64,000 nt of DNA, taken from assembly GCF_002007645.1 (NCBI RefSeq), contig NZ_CP019791.1, positions 3,154,593-3,218,592 of the forward strand, written 5' to 3'. Each line of letters starts with the position of its first letter. Within the stretch, counting starts at the first letter, position 1. Below the pieces are notes generated by a model that saw only the letters and a list, made by a program, of their open reading frames with translations, ran no database searches and was not told the DNA's origin. This stretch comes from Anaerohalosphaera lusitana (GTDB taxonomy: Bacteria; Planctomycetota; Phycisphaerae; Sedimentisphaerales; Anaerohalosphaeraceae). A program made the translations under genes and the position numbers. Below are positions 62,185 through 64,000 of the stretch, piece after piece.

Positions 62185-63161
62185 GACTCACCCCCTGCCG
62201 CTGCGAGTTTGGCTTTCTTGCGTTTGCCGTAACTTTTGACGCCGTAGTCGATGATCGGGGCGAACATATTGCCGAGAAGGATCGAGAACATCAGGCCGCC
62301 GTTGAAGATGGAGAAGTTGCGTATGACCGTGGTGCACAGGGCGATGATGATGCCGTAGTATATTCGGCCCCAGTTTGTGCGGGGCGAGCTGACGGGGTCG
62401 GTCGCCATGTAGAATGCGCCGAAAAGGAAACCGCCGCCCAGCAGAGCCGTCCATGCGTAATCCATGTTCACGACGCCGGCGGAGGCGAGTATCTGGTTGA
62501 GGACGGCGTAGCTTATGACTACAGAGAGGATGGTCGTTCTGCTTGCTGTTTTGGTATAATAGAGATAGAGGCCGCCGATTAGTATGAGCATTGCCGAGGT
62601 GACGCCTGCGCTGCCGCTGATGCCGCCGAAGAACAGATCGAACGCAGCGGGTATGTCGCCGCCGGCTTTCATGGCCGCCATAGGTGTGACGGAGGTGATA
62701 GCGTCGGTGTTCGTTCCTGTGCTCCATTGGCCTAGTGCACCCCAGCCGCCGAGCGGTGCTGACGGGGGCCATTTTGCGGTCAGAGCGACGGGGAAAGAGA
62801 TATAGACAAAACATCTGCCGGCAAGTGCGGGATTGAAGAAGTTCTTGCCGAATCCTCCGAAGACTTCCTTGGAGAACATGATCGCGAAGCTAACCCCGAT
62901 AATCTGTACGTGCCATGGCGTGTGCGGGGGGATGACGAGTGAGAACAGCACGGCCGTTACGAAGGCAGCCTCTGTGACGGGCTGGCCCCGCTTTCGGCAG
63001 AACAGGTGTTCGACTATGAAGGCAGTTAAACAGCAGACAAGGAGCGAAACGAGGGAACGCCATCCAAAGAAATAGACGGCACCGATCGCGGGTGGAATAC
63101 TTGCGATCAGGACCCTTCGCATCGCAACCTGTCTGCGTAAAATACTGCTGTACTTAATCAT
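62181..63161 (-). CDS. nqrB: Na+-translocating NADH:quinone reductase subunit B (short form)
   Basis: 326 residues, about 80 shorter than most NqrB at the N-terminus. The membrane core is well kept: IIGVSFAIMFSKEVFGG, NFFNPALAGRCFVYISFPV, TDAITSVTPMAAM (region of the FMN-binding Thr) and GGFLFGAFYMATDPVSSPRT. It is the main Na+-pumping and quinone-facing subunit. The ribosome-binding site before the ATG at 63161 is weak, and an ATG at 63122 is an alternative. No nqrA precedes it; the rubredoxin gene ends 33 bp upstream. Confidence 0.88.
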   Translation of the reverse strand: MIKYSSILRRQVAMRRVLIASIPPAIGAVYFFGWRSLVSLLVCCLTAFIVEHLFCRKRGQPVTEAAFVTAVLFSLVIPPHTPWHVQIIGVSFAIMFSKEVFGGFGKNFFNPALAGRCFVYISFPVALTAKWPPSAPLGGWGALGQWSTGTNTDAITSVTPMAAMKAGGDIPAAFDLFFGGISGSAGVTSAMLILIGGLYLYYTKTASRTTILSVVISYAVLNQILASAGVVNMDYAWTALLGGGFLFGAFYMATDPVSSPRTNWGRIYYGIIIALCTTVIRNFSIFNGGLMFSILLGNMFAPIIDYGVKSYGKRKKAKLAAAGGES

Positions 63162-63194
63162 CGAAGAAGATTGGTTTAGATCCGTATCAAGCTG

Positions 63195-63356
63195 TTAGTC
63201 AACAGGCTCGAATTCTTCCTTGCCTGCGCCGCAATCCGGGCACACCCAGTCGTCCGGTATATCATCAAACGCGGTGCCTGGATCGACGCCGTTGGCCGGG
63301 TCACCCTTCTCGGGGTCGTAAATATAGCCGCACATTAAGCAACGATACTTCTTCAT
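63195..63356 (-). CDS. Rubredoxin
   Basis: 53 residues: [20 protein letters not shown] at the start and WVCPDCGAG near the end give the two CxxC pairs that hold one iron. AAGGAG lies 6 nt before the ATG. The spacing and the aromatic residues fit a classical one-iron rubredoxin. It donates electrons, probably to the rubrerythrin-like protein encoded just upstream (peroxide reduction). Confidence 0.95.
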   Translation of the reverse strand: MKKYRCLMCGYIYDPEKGDPANGVDPGTAFDDIPDDWVCPDCGAGKEEFEPVD

Positions 63357-63392
63357 GGTAACTCCTTGTTGTCAAATTAGTATAAAGTAAAA

Positions 63393-63884
63393 TTATCTGA
63401 TAGAAGCAAGGGCCTTATTGAGCGTCTGAATATGGCTCATCTCTTCTCTGATGATGTTCTGGACCTTATCCTTGCCTGCCTTCTGCGGAACGATATCCTT
63501 GATGCCGAGGTAGAAGGCAACAGAGTTCTTTTCAGCGCCGAGGGCCGCTCTGAGGATCTCTTCACGGCTTTCGTTGCCGGTCAAAGTTTCGTCGAGAGAC
63601 TTTTTACCCTCATAGCCGTGTGCGGAAGCCATGGACTGCAGATACATCTCGGCTTCGCCCTCTGGGTCGAAGGTGTTTTCTTCCTTCTCAAGTTCATTCA
63701 GGCTTTCCCTCATTTCGAGAAAAGTTTTTTCATGTCCATCTTCCATCTCAGCCAACGAAGTGAGCATCTTCTTCGTTTCAGGGTCGGACGAATTGTCCGC
63801 TGCTTTACGATAGAACTTAGCGCCATTGCGCTCTATCTCAATGGCCATTTCAAAAATTTCATCAGCATTGAACGTAATGCTCAT
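63393..63884 (-). CDS. Rubrerythrin-like ferritin-fold protein
   Basis: 163 residues from the ATG at 63884 (GGAG 7 nt upstream); an in-frame TTG just before it is less likely. Two helical halves carry di-iron ligands: EMAIEIERNGAKFYRKAAD with LAEMEDGHEKTFLEM, and LRAALGAEKNSVAFYLGI with IIREEMSHIQTL. No rubredoxin domain is attached; a separate rubredoxin gene follows at 63356. Likely an NAD(P)H-rubredoxin-dependent peroxide reductase. Confidence 0.88.
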   Translation of the reverse strand: MSITFNADEIFEMAIEIERNGAKFYRKAADNSSDPETKKMLTSLAEMEDGHEKTFLEMRESLNELEKEENTFDPEGEAEMYLQSMASAHGYEGKKSLDETLTGNESREEILRAALGAEKNSVAFYLGIKDIVPQKAGKDKVQNIIREEMSHIQTLNKALASIR

Positions 63885-64000
63885 CAAGCTTCTCCTTCTG
63901 CCTCTTCAGGCGTAAAAGTACGTTGACCAAGTTCTCTATCCATCATGAACAGGGCCTGGGGGTTGCCTTCGACCAGTTTAAGCTGACTTACGAGCTTGCC
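63884..64000 (-). CDS. C-terminal end of a gene cut by the window edge
   Basis: The last 38 codons are visible, with residues such as QLKLVEGNPQALFMMDREL before an acidic tail ending GEA. The stop TGA overlaps the next ATG by one base. Too little is present to name the product; position suggests the same oxidative-stress operon. Confidence 0.6.
   Translation of the reverse strand, partial: GKLVSQLKLVEGNPQALFMMDRELGQRTFTPEEAEGEA

Noticed and set aside
60363-63161. Rnf complex instead of Nqr
   Set aside because: NqrF with its 2Fe-2S, FAD and NADH domains is present, and RnfB/RnfC features are absent.

Overview
The window looks like a piece of chromosome from a planctomycete, most likely class Phycisphaerae (Sedimentisphaerales-like). 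The evidence is the set of families together: very large secreted LamG / He_PIG / right-handed beta-helix proteins, a dockerin-like double EF-hand, an exosortase/EpsI exopolysaccharide locus, an exported nickel superoxide dismutase and a Na+-translocating NADH:quinone reductase operon. Taxonomy is inference from content; there is no rRNA gene or other marker here.

Layout. (1) 1-10849, minus strand: two giant secreted adhesin/carbohydrate-binding-type proteins, the first running off the left edge, with a secreted TPR protein between them. (2) 11488-38117, plus strand: one long, tightly spaced exopolysaccharide (EPS) and exosortase cluster. In order it has EpsI, GT2, GT4, a Wzx-like flippase, an unknown protein, an O-antigen-ligase/Wzy-like protein, GT2, a CapK-like adenylate-forming enzyme, a TuaH-like glycosyltransferase, a CapA-like protein, a Gfo/Idh/MocA oxidoreductase, an unknown TIM-barrel-like protein, a split Alg14/Alg13-type glycosyltransferase pair, an exosortase fused to a degenerate nucleotidyltransferase/hexapeptide module, a Wzz/BY-kinase, a priming glycosyl-phosphate transferase fused to a similar module, a giant TPR protein, a LuxR-type regulator, a small protein with a PEP-CTERM-like tail, a Wza-type export lipoprotein and a small unknown protein. 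(3) 38280-38353: tRNA-Arg(CCU) with a terminator after it. (4) 38405-41053, minus: Rrf2 regulator - cupin - ferredoxin - permease operon with a visible promoter/operator. (5) 41246-44485, minus: transglutaminase-like protein, TIGR02757 protein and a short siroheme-reductase-like protein. (6) 44596-45957: an intact insertion sequence, probably ISKra4-like, with a 9-bp target duplication and a likely -1 frameshift. (7) 45987-54937, minus: metal efflux and oxidative-stress group (TolC-like, CusB-like with two YHS/TRASH modules, YHS lipoprotein, CusA-like, ferritin-like, exported Ni-SOD), carrying a MITE-like palindrome and one of two copies of an 80-bp repeat. (8) 55083-58665, minus: zwf and a DUF255/YyaL-type protein. 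(9) 58787-64000, minus: nqrBCDEF without nqrA, with a rubredoxin, a rubrerythrin-like protein and an edge-truncated gene upstream.

How the parts fit together. The EPS cluster has every role expected of a Wzx/Wzy-dependent pathway (priming transferase, glycosyltransferases, flippase, polymerase/ligase, Wzz co-polymerase kinase, Wza export protein) plus a protein-sorting exosortase and one candidate substrate. This suggests that polymer assembly and anchoring of a surface protein are coupled. The most unusual feature is that two key membrane enzymes of the locus, the exosortase and the priming transferase, each carry an N-terminal nucleotidyltransferase-like plus left-handed beta-helix module, with the BY-kinase encoded between them. 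No CRISPR array, phage or restriction system was seen.
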